Below, piece after piece: positions 33,745 to 41,835 of a stretch of DNA of 64,000 nt. The DNA comes from DATNIB01 sp035604685 (GTDB taxonomy: Bacteria > Actinomycetota > Acidimicrobiia > Acidimicrobiales > RAAP-2). A model generated the notes under the pieces. The model was not told the DNA's origin and did not search any database. It saw only the letters and a program-made list of their open reading frames with translations. The position numbers and the translations under genes are program-made. The stretch spans positions 1-64,000 of the forward strand of contig DATNIB010000056.1 of the NCBI GenBank assembly GCA_035604685.1, in the 5' to 3' direction. Position 1 is the stretch's first letter. Every line of letters starts with the position of its first letter.

Positions 33745-34980
33745 TTAGGGCCGGGGCCCCGATTGGTGGTGCATCCCCCGGTCGGGCTCCGCCGCGACGG
33801 CGGCGACCGGCGGGGCGCCGAGGGAGTCGTAGATGGCATCGATCAGCGCTCGGTTCCGCGGGTTCTGCCAGCGCGGGCCCATCGTGTTCATCACGTAGCC
33901 GAAGGCCACGCCGGCCGCCGGGTCGCAGAAGCCGACCGAGCCACCCGCCCCGAAGTGGCCGAAGGCGCCTGGGTTGGGGCCGAGCGGTCGCTCGGGCTGG
34001 GTCAGCTGGAAGCCGAGGCCGAAGCGCGACGGGCGGTGCAGGATGAGGTCCGGGCCCGACACCTGCTCCTCGACGGCGGCCGCCAGGGCGTCGGCGGTGG
34101 CCAGCAGCACCCCGTCGACCGAGCCGCCGGCTGCGAGGGCTTGGAAGACCCGGGCCACGCCACGTGCGCTGGCGTGCCCATTGGTGGACGGGATCTCGGC
34201 CGCCCGCCAGGCCCGCGTGTTGACCACCCCCGTGCCCGATAGCCCCGACGGGTTGCCGTACGCGTTGTACTCCATGAGCTGCTCGACGGTCAGGCCGTCG
34301 GGTTGAGACTCAGGCAATGGTGTGTCGTGGCCCAAGAACCGCGCCACCCGGTCGTCGTGGTTCGAGCCGAGGCCGAAGTGGACGTCGGCCTCGAGCGGCC
34401 CGGCCACCCGCTCACGGAAGAACCGGCCCATGCGTTGCCCGCTCACGCGGCGGACCACCTCTCCCACGAGGTAGCCGAACGTGTTCACGTGGTAGCCGTG
34501 CGCCGACCCCGGTTCCCACCACGGCACCTCGGCCGCCAGCGCGTCGCACATGGCCGACCAGTCGAGCATGGCACCGGGCGGGAGGCGGTGCCGTATGGCC
34601 GGCAGCCCTGCCTGATGGGAGAGCACCTGGCGCAGCGTCACGTCCCCCTTGCCGCCGGCCGCGAACTCGGGCCAGGAGCGCCGCACGGACGCGTCGACAT
34701 CGAGCGCACCGTCAGAGACGAGCCGCAGGGCGCACACGGTGGTCATCGCCTTGCCGATCGAGAACATGTTGACGAGCGTGTCGGGCGCCCACGCGCGACC
34801 GGCCTCCTCGTCCGCCCAGCCTCCGCAGAGGTCGACCACGACGCGCCCGCCCACCGACAGGCAGACGGCGGCCCCGCGCTCGCCGTGCTGGGCGAAGTTG
34901 CCGGCGAACGCCTCCCGCACGGGTTCGAAGCGGGCGTCGCAGAGCCCCGAGATGGGGACGCTCGATCGGCCGGTCAGCAT
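33745..34980 (-). CDS. Beta-lactamase-family serine hydrolase (class C / esterase EstB-like)
   Basis: 411 residues from the ATG at 34980, which has CCGGAGGGGACC upstream. It shows the nucleophile motif FSIGKA (S-x-x-K), the Tyr-x-Asn-like YHVN, and late HFGAGGSVGFCDP (HxG type). There is no signal peptide, so it is cytoplasmic and more likely an esterase or peptidase than a secreted antibiotic-resistance enzyme. It is followed upstream by the di-iron protein gene on the same strand with a 48-bp gap. Substrate unknown. Confidence 0.88.
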   Translation of the reverse strand: MLTGRSSVPISGLCDARFEPVREAFAGNFAQHGERGAAVCLSVGGRVVVDLCGGWADEEAGRAWAPDTLVNMFSIGKAMTTVCALRLVSDGALDVDASVRRSWPEFAAGGKGDVTLRQVLSHQAGLPAIRHRLPPGAMLDWSAMCDALAAEVPWWEPGSAHGYHVNTFGYLVGEVVRRVSGQRMGRFFRERVAGPLEADVHFGLGSNHDDRVARFLGHDTPLPESQPDGLTVEQLMEYNAYGNPSGLSGTGVVNTRAWRAAEIPSTNGHASARGVARVFQALAAGGSVDGVLLATADALAAAVEEQVSGPDLILHRPSRFGLGFQLTQPERPLGPNPGAFGHFGAGGSVGFCDPAAGVAFGYVMNTMGPRWQNPRNRALIDAIYDSLGAPPVAAVAAEPDRGMHHQSGPRP

Positions 34981-35028
34981 GGTCCCCTCCGGCTGGCAGC
35001 GCAACGGAGCGGGACGCCGGCTCGTCGC

Positions 35029-36084
35029 TCAGCCGGCTTCGGGGGATGGGACCGAGCCGAGCGCGTGGAATTCCTCGAGGATCGACGCCCGCCGACGGTG
35101 GTGGGCGAGGGCACCCTCCACCTCGCGTCGAGCGCTCTCGACCGCGGCCCGCCGGTTGCCGCCGACGGACTGGGCGAAGGCGTAGTCCCAGAAGTCCCCG
35201 ATGACCTGCTGGCCCGGGTGCCGCCGCCCGGCGAGGTCGATGAGCGTGCGGTCGCGCAGCTCGGTCAGCGCCGTGCGCAGGTAGCCGACGTGGGGCGCCT
35301 CGTCTTGTCGGATGTAGGAGACGAGCCGTGCCGCCTCCCCCTCGCCCGACACGAGCTCGGTGTCCGACAGCACCTCCTCGGCCCAGGCGAAGGCCCGGTA
35401 GGCCGACAGCTCGATGAGCAGGATCCGGGTCATGCGCTCGATCAGCGCCCCGAGCGAGGCGTCCAGGTCGTCGATCCCGCCGGGCCGGGCGGTCGGGGCA
35501 CCGGGCGCGACGCGCCCGAGCGTCGTGTTCTCGATGAGGGACTGCTCTTCTTCTTTCGACAGCGGATGCTCGAAGGCGATGTCGCGCGTGGCGTACCACA
35601 TCTGCTTGTGCCCGGCCTCCTCGCCGAACCCCGCCTCGTCGCGGGCGTGTGCCTCGAGCAAGCCGCGGTCGAGGTGGACCAGCGCGGTGCCCGTTACATC
35701 CTCCTCCACGAACTGCTGGATGTTCTCCACGTTGCAGGTCCGGATCACGGCGCCGAACCCCTCGACCGTCCCGATCCGGGTGAGCGTGGCGACGAGCGGC
35801 TCGCGCACGCCCTCGCCGAGGAGGTACTTCGCCTGAGCCGCGTTCGGGTAGTGCTCCGGCCAGGTGTCGAGGGGCACGTCGAGGATCGCGGTCCCGAACG
35901 TCTCCCTGTGCTGCTGCTGCCACGCCTCGATGGCGCCCGTACGGAAGCGGGTGCGCGGGGAGACGTACGCGCCGTCCGCACCGAAGCCGCCGTGGCAGCG
36001 GACGCCCGCCACGATCAGCGGCTCCACGATGGCGTGGGTCGCCAGGAGCTCTTCAGCCGTGTACTCGGTTGCCAGATCTGCCAT
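35029..36084 (-). CDS. Uncharacterised protein, probable ferritin-like di-iron fold
   Basis: 351 residues with no family recognised by name. Two E-x-x-H motifs stand out in helical stretches: E156-AG-H159 (GFGEEAGHKQMW) and E262-AP-H265 (RQDEAPHVGYLR). Additional Glu residues fall at 127/128 (FVEED) and 225 (ILLIELSAYRAF). The order E, ExxH, E, ExxH with 28-37 residues inside each pair is that of ferritin-like di-iron oxygenases and ribonucleotide reductase R2. The ATG has GAGGCTCACCGC upstream. It lies between an aldo/keto reductase and a serine hydrolase on the same strand. An oxidase or oxygenase role is inferred, not shown. Confidence 0.65.
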   Translation of the reverse strand: MADLATEYTAEELLATHAIVEPLIVAGVRCHGGFGADGAYVSPRTRFRTGAIEAWQQQHRETFGTAILDVPLDTWPEHYPNAAQAKYLLGEGVREPLVATLTRIGTVEGFGAVIRTCNVENIQQFVEEDVTGTALVHLDRGLLEAHARDEAGFGEEAGHKQMWYATRDIAFEHPLSKEEEQSLIENTTLGRVAPGAPTARPGGIDDLDASLGALIERMTRILLIELSAYRAFAWAEEVLSDTELVSGEGEAARLVSYIRQDEAPHVGYLRTALTELRDRTLIDLAGRRHPGQQVIGDFWDYAFAQSVGGNRRAAVESARREVEGALAHHRRRASILEEFHALGSVPSPEAG

Positions 36085-36101
36085 GCGGTGAGCCTCCTCA
36101 G

Positions 36102-37058
36102 TCAGTCCGGGCGCTGTCCGATGCTGCGCAGTCGAGCGAGCACCGCGGGCTCGAGGGTTCGGGCCAGCGCGACCCCGGCCGCACTCTCTGCCAGCTGCTC
36201 GGGGCGCGTCGCCCCGACGAGCGTGCTCGCCGTCAGCGGATTGGCTGCGGCGAAGGTCACCGCCAGGGTGGCCGGCGACTCGCCCAACTCATCCGCGAGC
36301 CGGCACAGCCGGTCGGCGATCTCAAGCGACTTAGTGGTCGCCGGACTCGAGAGCGAGTCCTTCATCCGCCCGTCGGCCGTCCCGCTCCGGTACTTGCCGG
36401 TCAGGATCCCGCCGAAGAGCACGAACGAGGCCACGAGACCCGCCCCGGCCCGCTCGATCACCGTGGTCATCTGGGGGTTCTCCACGACCGAGCGCCCGGC
36501 CAGGCTGTAGGGGAGTTGCGCCGCGCACGGCGGCGGGTAGTCGCGCGAGGCGGCGAACTCGACCGCCTCAGCGAACCGGTCGGCCGGCCAATTGACGATG
36601 CCCCAGGCCCTGGCCTTCCCGTCGCGCACGAGACCGACGACGTCCTCGACGAGCTCGCTCACGCCCAAGCCCTCGGGCGGCGGATTGGCGTAGATGAGGT
36701 CGATGTAGTCGAACTGCATCCGTCCGAGCGAGCCGTCAAGCTCTGCTGCCGCGCCCTCCTGCGGCCAGAACTCCCACCAGAGCTTGTTGGCCACTACGGT
36801 CTCTGACCTCGGCCACCGGGCAGTGCGGAACAGCTCGCCGAACAGCACCTCGGAGTAGCCGGTCGGGATCGGCGCCCGGCCGGTGTCATCGTTGTACCGG
36901 GCGTCGTCGAGGAACGTCACGCCGAGCCGTCGGGCCGCAGCCATGACGGCCAGGCCCTCGTCCTTCGGGAGGCGCTCAAACGTCTTCCACGAGCCGAGTG
37001 CCAGCTCCGAGACGACCAGGTCGCTCGCACCGAGCTTGACCGCCGCCTCGCCGCTCAT
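36102..37058 (-). CDS. Aldo/keto reductase-like protein with altered catalytic His
   Basis: 318 residues. It has the AKR layout: FLDDARYND carrying the catalytic Asp and Tyr, VVANKLWW with the Lys, and GSLGRMQFDYIDLIYANPPP where the usual His (DLYxxH) is Asn. The tail LVGATRPEQLAESA binds the NADPH adenine. Loss of the His is tolerated in some AKRs but lowers or changes activity. The ATG at 37058 lies 6 nt after a TACCCT -10 hexamer and so appears separately transcribed from the operon that ends at 37101. Confidence 0.85.
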   Translation of the reverse strand: MSGEAAVKLGASDLVVSELALGSWKTFERLPKDEGLAVMAAARRLGVTFLDDARYNDDTGRAPIPTGYSEVLFGELFRTARWPRSETVVANKLWWEFWPQEGAAAELDGSLGRMQFDYIDLIYANPPPEGLGVSELVEDVVGLVRDGKARAWGIVNWPADRFAEAVEFAASRDYPPPCAAQLPYSLAGRSVVENPQMTTVIERAGAGLVASFVLFGGILTGKYRSGTADGRMKDSLSSPATTKSLEIADRLCRLADELGESPATLAVTFAAANPLTASTLVGATRPEQLAESAAGVALARTLEPAVLARLRSIGQRPD

Positions 37059-37064
37059 CACCCC

Positions 37065-37070
37065 AGGGTA
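37065..37070 (-). promoter_or_regulatory. -10 element of aldo/keto reductase gene (leaderless)
   Basis: TACCCT on the minus strand fits TANNNT and lies 6 nt before the ATG at 37058. Confidence 0.45.
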
Positions 37071-37100
37071 ACGGTGATCGGGGCGTCACCCCGGTCCCGC

Positions 37101-38492
37101 TCAGCCGAGAACCGGCGCAGTGAGGGCGAGCAGGCCCCGGACGTCGCCCAGCTCCCCCAGTCGCGCGACCAGGTCGGCCAATCGGCCCGCGGCGGGGGGG
37201 CCGACCACCGGAGCGCTCAGCGCGTCGAACTTGGCGCGCAGCCGGCGGCCCTGTTCGGCGACGTCCTTCTCGGGAGCCGAGACGTCGTGCGCGAACGAGA
37301 GTGTCCGGCCGTCGCGCAGCACCACGTCGACGGCGGTCGGTCCGCCGCCCGCGCGGTCGACGACCACGTCGATTCGCCGGCGCAACGCCACCAGTGCGGG
37401 GTCCTGCGCGATCTGGTCGCTGAAGGTCTCGATCGACGCGGTGTCGATGCCGGAGAGGGCGAGGGCGCCGGTGTGACGGAGGCTGAACTTCACCTCCAAC
37501 CCGGTTTCGGGTTCGGCGATGGCGCACATGCGCATCTGGGCGGGTTCGGCATGGACGGTGGCCGATACCACGTCGCCGGCGTCGAAGCCCTCGCGTCGGC
37601 GGAGGCGTCCCAAGCCCTCGATCGCCGAGTGCGTCTGGAAGCAGGCGGCGTGGTACTTGAACAGGTTGGACCGCAGGTACCAGCCGCCCGCTGGGTCAGA
37701 CAAGGCCCGCGCCGCGTCGAACGAGGTGCTGTGGGTCTCGGCGAAACCCTGCAGCGTCTCGATGGCGCCCGGCGCCGCGCTGAAGCCGCGCACCGCCAGG
37801 CGGGCGGCCAGGAGCCCGGCGGCCGAGGCCCGCCCGGCGTGGAAGGGCTTGGCCATCGTGCCGAACATCGACTTGATCCCCGACGCCTGGGCGGCCGCCA
37901 GGCCGATGGCCATCTCGGCCTGCCAAGGGTCGGCCCCGAGCAGCCGGGCGCAGGCCAGGGCGGCCCCGAAGGTGCCGACAGTGCCGGTCGCGTGGAAGCC
38001 GCGCTGGTAGTGCTCACCGCCGAGCGCCCGGGCCACCTTGCACTCGGCCTCGTACCCGGCCACGAACGCGCAGAGGACGTCTGTCCCCGACGCCCCGGTC
38101 CACTCCGCCAGCGCCAGGAGGCCGGCCAGGATCGGCACGCTCGGGTGGCCGTACATGGACTCGTTGACGTCGTCGTAGTCGAGGGCGTGCGACGCCGTCC
38201 CGTTGGCGAGCGCCGCGTCGTGGATGGAGAGCCGTTCGGTCCGCCCGATGAGCGTGGCGCCAGTTCCCTGGCTGGTGGCAGCGGAGTCGAGGAGCTCTTG
38301 GCACACGATCCGAGACACGTCCTCCTGGGCCCCGGCCAGCGTCACGCCGAGCCAGTCGAGGACGCACTGACGGGCGATCTCGACGACATCGTCGGGCACC
38401 TGGGCGAGGTTGAGCGAGACCGCCCCCTCGGCGATCTGGGCGCTGAGGCCCGGCGCGCCCTCGGCCGGGGTGCCCTCGGCCGGTGTGCTCAT
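37101..38492 (-). CDS. MmgE/PrpD family protein (2-methylcitrate dehydratase / cis-aconitate decarboxylase superfamily)
   Basis: 463 residues. Signature residues of the superfamily are visible: HALDYDD, GHPSVPILA, GYEAECKVARALG, GFHATGT and AKPFHAGRAS. Members dehydrate 2-methylcitrate, decarboxylate cis-aconitate to itaconate, or act on related tricarboxylates; the visible residues do not distinguish these. Its ATG overlaps the CitE stop by 4 bp (ATGA). It is the last gene of a seven-gene operon whose other members suggest CoA-dependent processing of a C5-type acid. Confidence 0.88.
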   Translation of the reverse strand: MSTPAEGTPAEGAPGLSAQIAEGAVSLNLAQVPDDVVEIARQCVLDWLGVTLAGAQEDVSRIVCQELLDSAATSQGTGATLIGRTERLSIHDAALANGTASHALDYDDVNESMYGHPSVPILAGLLALAEWTGASGTDVLCAFVAGYEAECKVARALGGEHYQRGFHATGTVGTFGAALACARLLGADPWQAEMAIGLAAAQASGIKSMFGTMAKPFHAGRASAAGLLAARLAVRGFSAAPGAIETLQGFAETHSTSFDAARALSDPAGGWYLRSNLFKYHAACFQTHSAIEGLGRLRRREGFDAGDVVSATVHAEPAQMRMCAIAEPETGLEVKFSLRHTGALALSGIDTASIETFSDQIAQDPALVALRRRIDVVVDRAGGGPTAVDVVLRDGRTLSFAHDVSAPEKDVAEQGRRLRAKFDALSAPVVGPPAAGRLADLVARLGELGDVRGLLALTAPVLG

Positions 38493-39406
38493 GCCAGCCC
38501 GGCCAGCTGGGCGCGGTGCAGGACGGTCTCGAAGATGCGAGCCGTGGCCGCGTCGATCATCACCCCGTCCAGGTTGGCGGCCCCGTCGCCCGCGGCCTCG
38601 GCCCGCCGCACGGCCTCGACCACCTTTCGGGCGCGGTCGATCTCTGCCTCGGTGGGGGAGAAGACCTCGTTGGCCAGCGCGACCTGGTCCGGGTGGATGG
38701 CCCACTTGCCGACGGCGCCGAGCGTGGTGGCCCATCCCGCCTCGCGTCGGTACCCGGCGGCGTCGCGGAAGTTGGCGAACGGTCCGTCGATGGCGTCGAG
38801 GCCGTTGGCGCGGGCGGCCACGATCATGCGGTTCCGTGCGTAGTGCCAGATATCGCCCGGATACCGTTCGCCCGTCTCACCCACGTGGCCGAGTCGGATG
38901 CCCTGGCTGGCCGAGAGGTCGCCCACGCCCAAGATGAGCGCCTCGAGTCGCGGACAGCAGCCGGCGATCTCCTCGACCCGGGCCAGGGCCTCGGTCTCTT
39001 CGATGAGGACCTCGATGCCGATACGACCCGGGGTGAGGCCGAGCTTGTCCTCCAGCTGGCTGAGCGCGGTATCGACGAACCAGACGTCTCGGGGCGCCTT
39101 CACCTTGGGCACGATCACCACGTCGAGCGCGGCGCCGGCGCCGGTCACCACCGCCTCGAGGTCGTCGTGGCACCACTCGGTGTGGACCCCGTTGATGCGG
39201 ACGGCCTTCGTCTTGGCCCCCCAGTCGAGCGAAGCGAGCGCGGCGGCAATGGGCGCCCGAGCCCCCGCCTTCTGGGTGGGCGCGACCGCGTCCTCCAGGT
39301 CCAAGAAGACGAGATCGGCCTCGCTGCCGGCCGCCTTGGTCATCATCTTGTCGCTGGTGCCCGGCGTGGACAGTTCGCTGCGGCGGAGTCGGGAGGGTCG
39401 GGTCAT
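38489..39406 (-). CDS. CitE/HpcH-family CoA-ester lyase
   Basis: 305 residues. The N-terminal LRRSELSTPGTSDKMMTKAA, DLVFLDLEDAV, VRINGVHTEW, IEVLIEETEALARVEEIA and WAIHPDQVALAN are conserved CitE-like blocks binding Mg2+ and CoA ester. Family reactions are retro-Claisen or aldol cleavages of (methyl)malyl-, citramalyl- or citryl-CoA. The ATG at 39406 has GGAGACCC upstream and overlaps the preceding CoA-transferase stop by 4 bp. In this operon a citramalyl-CoA or methylmalyl-CoA lyase role is most consistent; specificity is inferred. Confidence 0.9.
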   Translation of the reverse strand: MTRPSRLRRSELSTPGTSDKMMTKAAGSEADLVFLDLEDAVAPTQKAGARAPIAAALASLDWGAKTKAVRINGVHTEWCHDDLEAVVTGAGAALDVVIVPKVKAPRDVWFVDTALSQLEDKLGLTPGRIGIEVLIEETEALARVEEIAGCCPRLEALILGVGDLSASQGIRLGHVGETGERYPGDIWHYARNRMIVAARANGLDAIDGPFANFRDAAGYRREAGWATTLGAVGKWAIHPDQVALANEVFSPTEAEIDRARKVVEAVRRAEAAGDGAANLDGVMIDAATARIFETVLHRAQLAGLA

Positions 39407-40626
39407 GGGTCTCCTTCGAGTTCGGCCAGTACCTCGTCGGTGTGCTCCCCGAGCCGCGGGGCCCGCCGCACCACACCGGTCGGCGTGGCGGTGCACTTGA
39501 TGGGGGAGTTGGGGAACACGACCGGTCGGGCGAGCCCCGGTTGCTCGAGGGCGACCAGCATCTGTCGCGCGCGCAGGTGCGGGTCCTCGCACAGGTCGGC
39601 CGCCGTGTGGACCGGTCCGACCGGGACCTGGCCACCCAGCGCGTCGAGCACCTGGGCGTTTGTGCGGGCCGACGTCCACTCGGTCATCACCTGGCGGACG
39701 AATGCGGCGTGCTGCATGCGGTGGCCGTTGGTATCGGTCCGCTCATCGGTGATGAGTTCGGGCCGGCCCATGATGGTGCAGAGGATCCGCCAGTGCTTGG
39801 CTGACGGCGCGGCGATGGCGCACTTGCCGTCCGCCGTCGGGTACAGATCGAACGGCGCCAGTTGGGGATGGCCGTTGCCGTTCGGCCCGGTGACCTGGCC
39901 GGTATAGGAGTAGCGGTAGACGATGGACTCCGAGAGCGCCGCCAGGGCGTCGACCATCGCCACGTCGAGGAACTGGCCCTCCCCGGTCGCCCGCGCGTGC
40001 AGCAGGGCGGCTGTGATGCCGAGGGCGGCGACGGTGGCCGGGTAGAGGTCCCCGATGCTCGGGCCGACCCGGTAGGTCTCACCCTGCTCGCTGCCGGTGA
40101 AGCTGACGACGCCCCCCATCGCCTGGGCCACGACGTCGTAGGCGGGCCAGTCGACGTACGGGCTCTCGGCGGTGCGCGGGTCGCCGAAGCCGCGGATGGC
40201 GGCGTAGACCAGTCGGGGGTGGCCGGTCGCCAGCGACTCGTAGGAGAGATCGAGGCGGTCCATGACCCCGGCCCGGAAGTTCTCCACCAGAGCGTCGGCG
40301 CCGTGCGCCAGCCGGCGCAGCGTCTTCTTGCCGTCGTCGGTCTTGAGGTCGAGCACCACGCCGCGCTTGTTGCGGTTGATGCTGGCGAAGTACCCGCCGT
40401 AGGCGCGCTCTGTGTCCTCCTCGGCGAAGGGCGGGAGATGGCGGGACATGTCGCCCTCGGGCGGCTCGATCTTGATCACGTCCGCCCCGAGGTCGGCCAG
40501 CAGCATGGTGCAGAAGGGGCCGGCCAGGGCCTGGGTGAGGTCGACGATGCGGATCCCGACGAGCGGCCCGCTCGGCTGGTCGAGAGGAGCGGCCGCTCCC
40601 TCGTGGGCGCGCCGGAAATCGCTCAC
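39403..40626 (-). CDS. Type III CoA-transferase (CaiB/BaiF family)
   Basis: 407 residues. It shows IRIVDLTQALAGPFCTMLLA, LGADVIKIEPPEGD, NRNKRGVVLDLK and the catalytic Asp in GPSIGDLYPA. Type III transferases move CoA between acyl groups through an aspartyl-CoA anhydride. Known substrates include carnitine, formate/oxalate, mesaconate and itaconate/succinate. The GTG start overlaps the MaoC stop by 4 bp (GTGA), and the stop overlaps the CitE start, so the gene is tightly coupled in the operon. Confidence 0.92.
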   Translation of the reverse strand: MSDFRRAHEGAAAPLDQPSGPLVGIRIVDLTQALAGPFCTMLLADLGADVIKIEPPEGDMSRHLPPFAEEDTERAYGGYFASINRNKRGVVLDLKTDDGKKTLRRLAHGADALVENFRAGVMDRLDLSYESLATGHPRLVYAAIRGFGDPRTAESPYVDWPAYDVVAQAMGGVVSFTGSEQGETYRVGPSIGDLYPATVAALGITAALLHARATGEGQFLDVAMVDALAALSESIVYRYSYTGQVTGPNGNGHPQLAPFDLYPTADGKCAIAAPSAKHWRILCTIMGRPELITDERTDTNGHRMQHAAFVRQVMTEWTSARTNAQVLDALGGQVPVGPVHTAADLCEDPHLRARQMLVALEQPGLARPVVFPNSPIKCTATPTGVVRRAPRLGEHTDEVLAELEGDP

Positions 40627-41111
40627 CGGGCCCCCCAGTGGCTGCGGCGTTTCACGAGGACGGTCCGCTCCCCGGTGAAGACCAGTCGGCCGTCCTGGGT
40701 GGTCCCGGAGTGGGCGAAGCGGACCACGCCCGCGTCGTCGCGATCGGCGGGGTCACAGGAGAGCACCTCGCTGAAGGCCGTGAGCGTGTCGCCGTGGTGC
40801 ACGGGCGCCCGGAACCGCAGGTGGTCGAGGCCGACCTCGGCCAGTGCGTTCTCGGCGGTGTCCTGGCTGGCCAGCCCGACCACCATCGACGCCGTGAGGA
40901 GGCCGAAGACGACGCGCCCGTCGCCGAGCGGCGACCCGCGCAGGTAGTCCTCGTTCCAGTGAGCCTGTGCGGTGTTCATCACCAGCTTCGCCATGGCGCT
41001 GGCCTCGACCTCGCCCACCGTGGCGCTCCGCGCGTGGCGGATCCGCTGGCCCGGCGCGAAATCCTCGAAGTAGTTGTGCGCGCCGGTGAGCGACGACAGC
41101 GGACCGCTCAC
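40623..41111 (-). CDS. MaoC-like hydratase/dehydratase 2
   Basis: 162-residue hotdog-fold protein. NYFEDFAPGQRIRHAR opens the fold; MNTAQAHWNEDYL is the hydratase helix region, with Asn at the position usually held by the catalytic Asp and the His kept; ASMVVGLASQ and HLRFRAPVHHGDTL complete it. MaoC enzymes add water across 2-enoyl-CoAs. The GTG overlaps the stop of the acyl-CoA dehydrogenase fragment (GTGA). With the second MaoC gene it may form a two-subunit hydratase. Confidence 0.85.
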   Translation of the reverse strand: MSGPLSSLTGAHNYFEDFAPGQRIRHARSATVGEVEASAMAKLVMNTAQAHWNEDYLRGSPLGDGRVVFGLLTASMVVGLASQDTAENALAEVGLDHLRFRAPVHHGDTLTAFSEVLSCDPADRDDAGVVRFAHSGTTQDGRLVFTGERTVLVKRRSHWGAR

Positions 41112-41335
41112 GAGAGGGTGCTTCTGTCGATCGTGATGCCGAAGTAGCCCTGCTCGACGATGCGATTGAGGAACCAGCGGGGGAGCTCGGCGTGTTGGGG
41201 GTCGAGCTCGTTGGCGGGCGGGAGCATCTCTTCCATGGCGAAGCGCCGGGCCTCGGCCTGGATCTCGAGGCGCCGGTCGGTGCGCCAGGGGTCCGGGAGC
41301 TCGGGGATCGGCGGCGCCAGCAGCCTCTCGCTCAT
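41108..41335 (-). pseudogene. Acyl-CoA dehydrogenase N-terminal fragment (internally deleted gene)
   Basis: 75 residues. After a short leader, RLEIQAEARRFAMEEMLPPA, NELDPQHAEL and PRWFLNRIVEQGYFGITI match the first helices of acyl-CoA dehydrogenases. The FAD and substrate-binding parts (about 300 residues) are absent, and the frame ends in DRSTLS. Both ends keep operon-style 4-bp overlaps: its ATG overlaps the upstream MaoC stop and its stop overlaps the downstream MaoC start. An in-frame internal deletion is the simplest explanation, leaving a coupled but catalytically dead reading frame. A role as a small structural peptide cannot be excluded. Confidence 0.75.
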
Positions 41336-41835
41336 GGCGACCGTTGCGCGACCAGATTGGTCCGCTCGTAATCGACGACGAGCTCGCCGCGCTGGTTGTG
41401 CGCCTCGCTGCGCCAGGTGACGATCCCGGTGCCCGGTCGGCTCGCCGACTCGCGCTTGTCGAGCACGGTGGACACCACGGTGATGGTCTCACCCGGATAC
41501 AGGGCCCGATGAAAGCGGCAGTCCTCGACGCCGAGGAACGGACCGCCCGCCTCGCTCAGGTCTTCCACCGACAGCCCGACCGCGGTGCACAGCACGAGCA
41601 TGGGGTTCACGACGATGTCGGGATGCCCGTGGGCCCGGGCGAACTCCGCGTTCAGGTGCATCGGGTTCCAGTTGCACATCGCAGTCGAGAAGGCCGCGTT
41701 GTCGCCGGCCGTGATGGTACGACCCCAGTGGTGTCGAATCACCTGGCCGACCTCGAAGTCCTCGTACCGCCGGCCTTTCGGTGAGAGGGGGAAGGGAGCC
41801 GCGTCGAACGCGGCCTCTTCGGGCGACCCGCTCAC
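41332..41835 (-). CDS. MaoC-like hydratase/dehydratase 1
   Basis: 167-residue hotdog-fold protein. YEDFEVGQVIRHHWGRTIT, FSTAMCNWNPMHLNAEFAR, NPMLVLCTAVGLS and FHRALYPGETITV match MaoC dehydratases. In the hydratase signature the usual Asp is Asn (CNWNPMH), while the His is kept, as in its neighbour. The GTG overlaps the stop of the luciferase-like gene (GTGA). In the context of the CoA-transferase and CitE lyase, a hydratase for a branched enoyl-CoA such as itaconyl- or mesaconyl-CoA is plausible. Confidence 0.85.
   Translation of the reverse strand: MSGSPEEAAFDAAPFPLSPKGRRYEDFEVGQVIRHHWGRTITAGDNAAFSTAMCNWNPMHLNAEFARAHGHPDIVVNPMLVLCTAVGLSVEDLSEAGGPFLGVEDCRFHRALYPGETITVVSTVLDKRESASRPGTGIVTWRSEAHNQRGELVVDYERTNLVAQRSP

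Noticed and set aside
34470..34485. CGAACGTGTTCAC resembling an SOS box (also near 49603)
   Set aside because: The GAAC and GTTC halves are only 2 nt apart instead of 4, and both occurrences lie inside coding sequence as ordinary Asn-Val/Phe codons.
33745..34980. Antibiotic-resistance beta-lactamase
   Set aside because: No export signal, and the family is dominated by cytoplasmic esterases and peptidases; the S-x-x-K motif alone does not support resistance.
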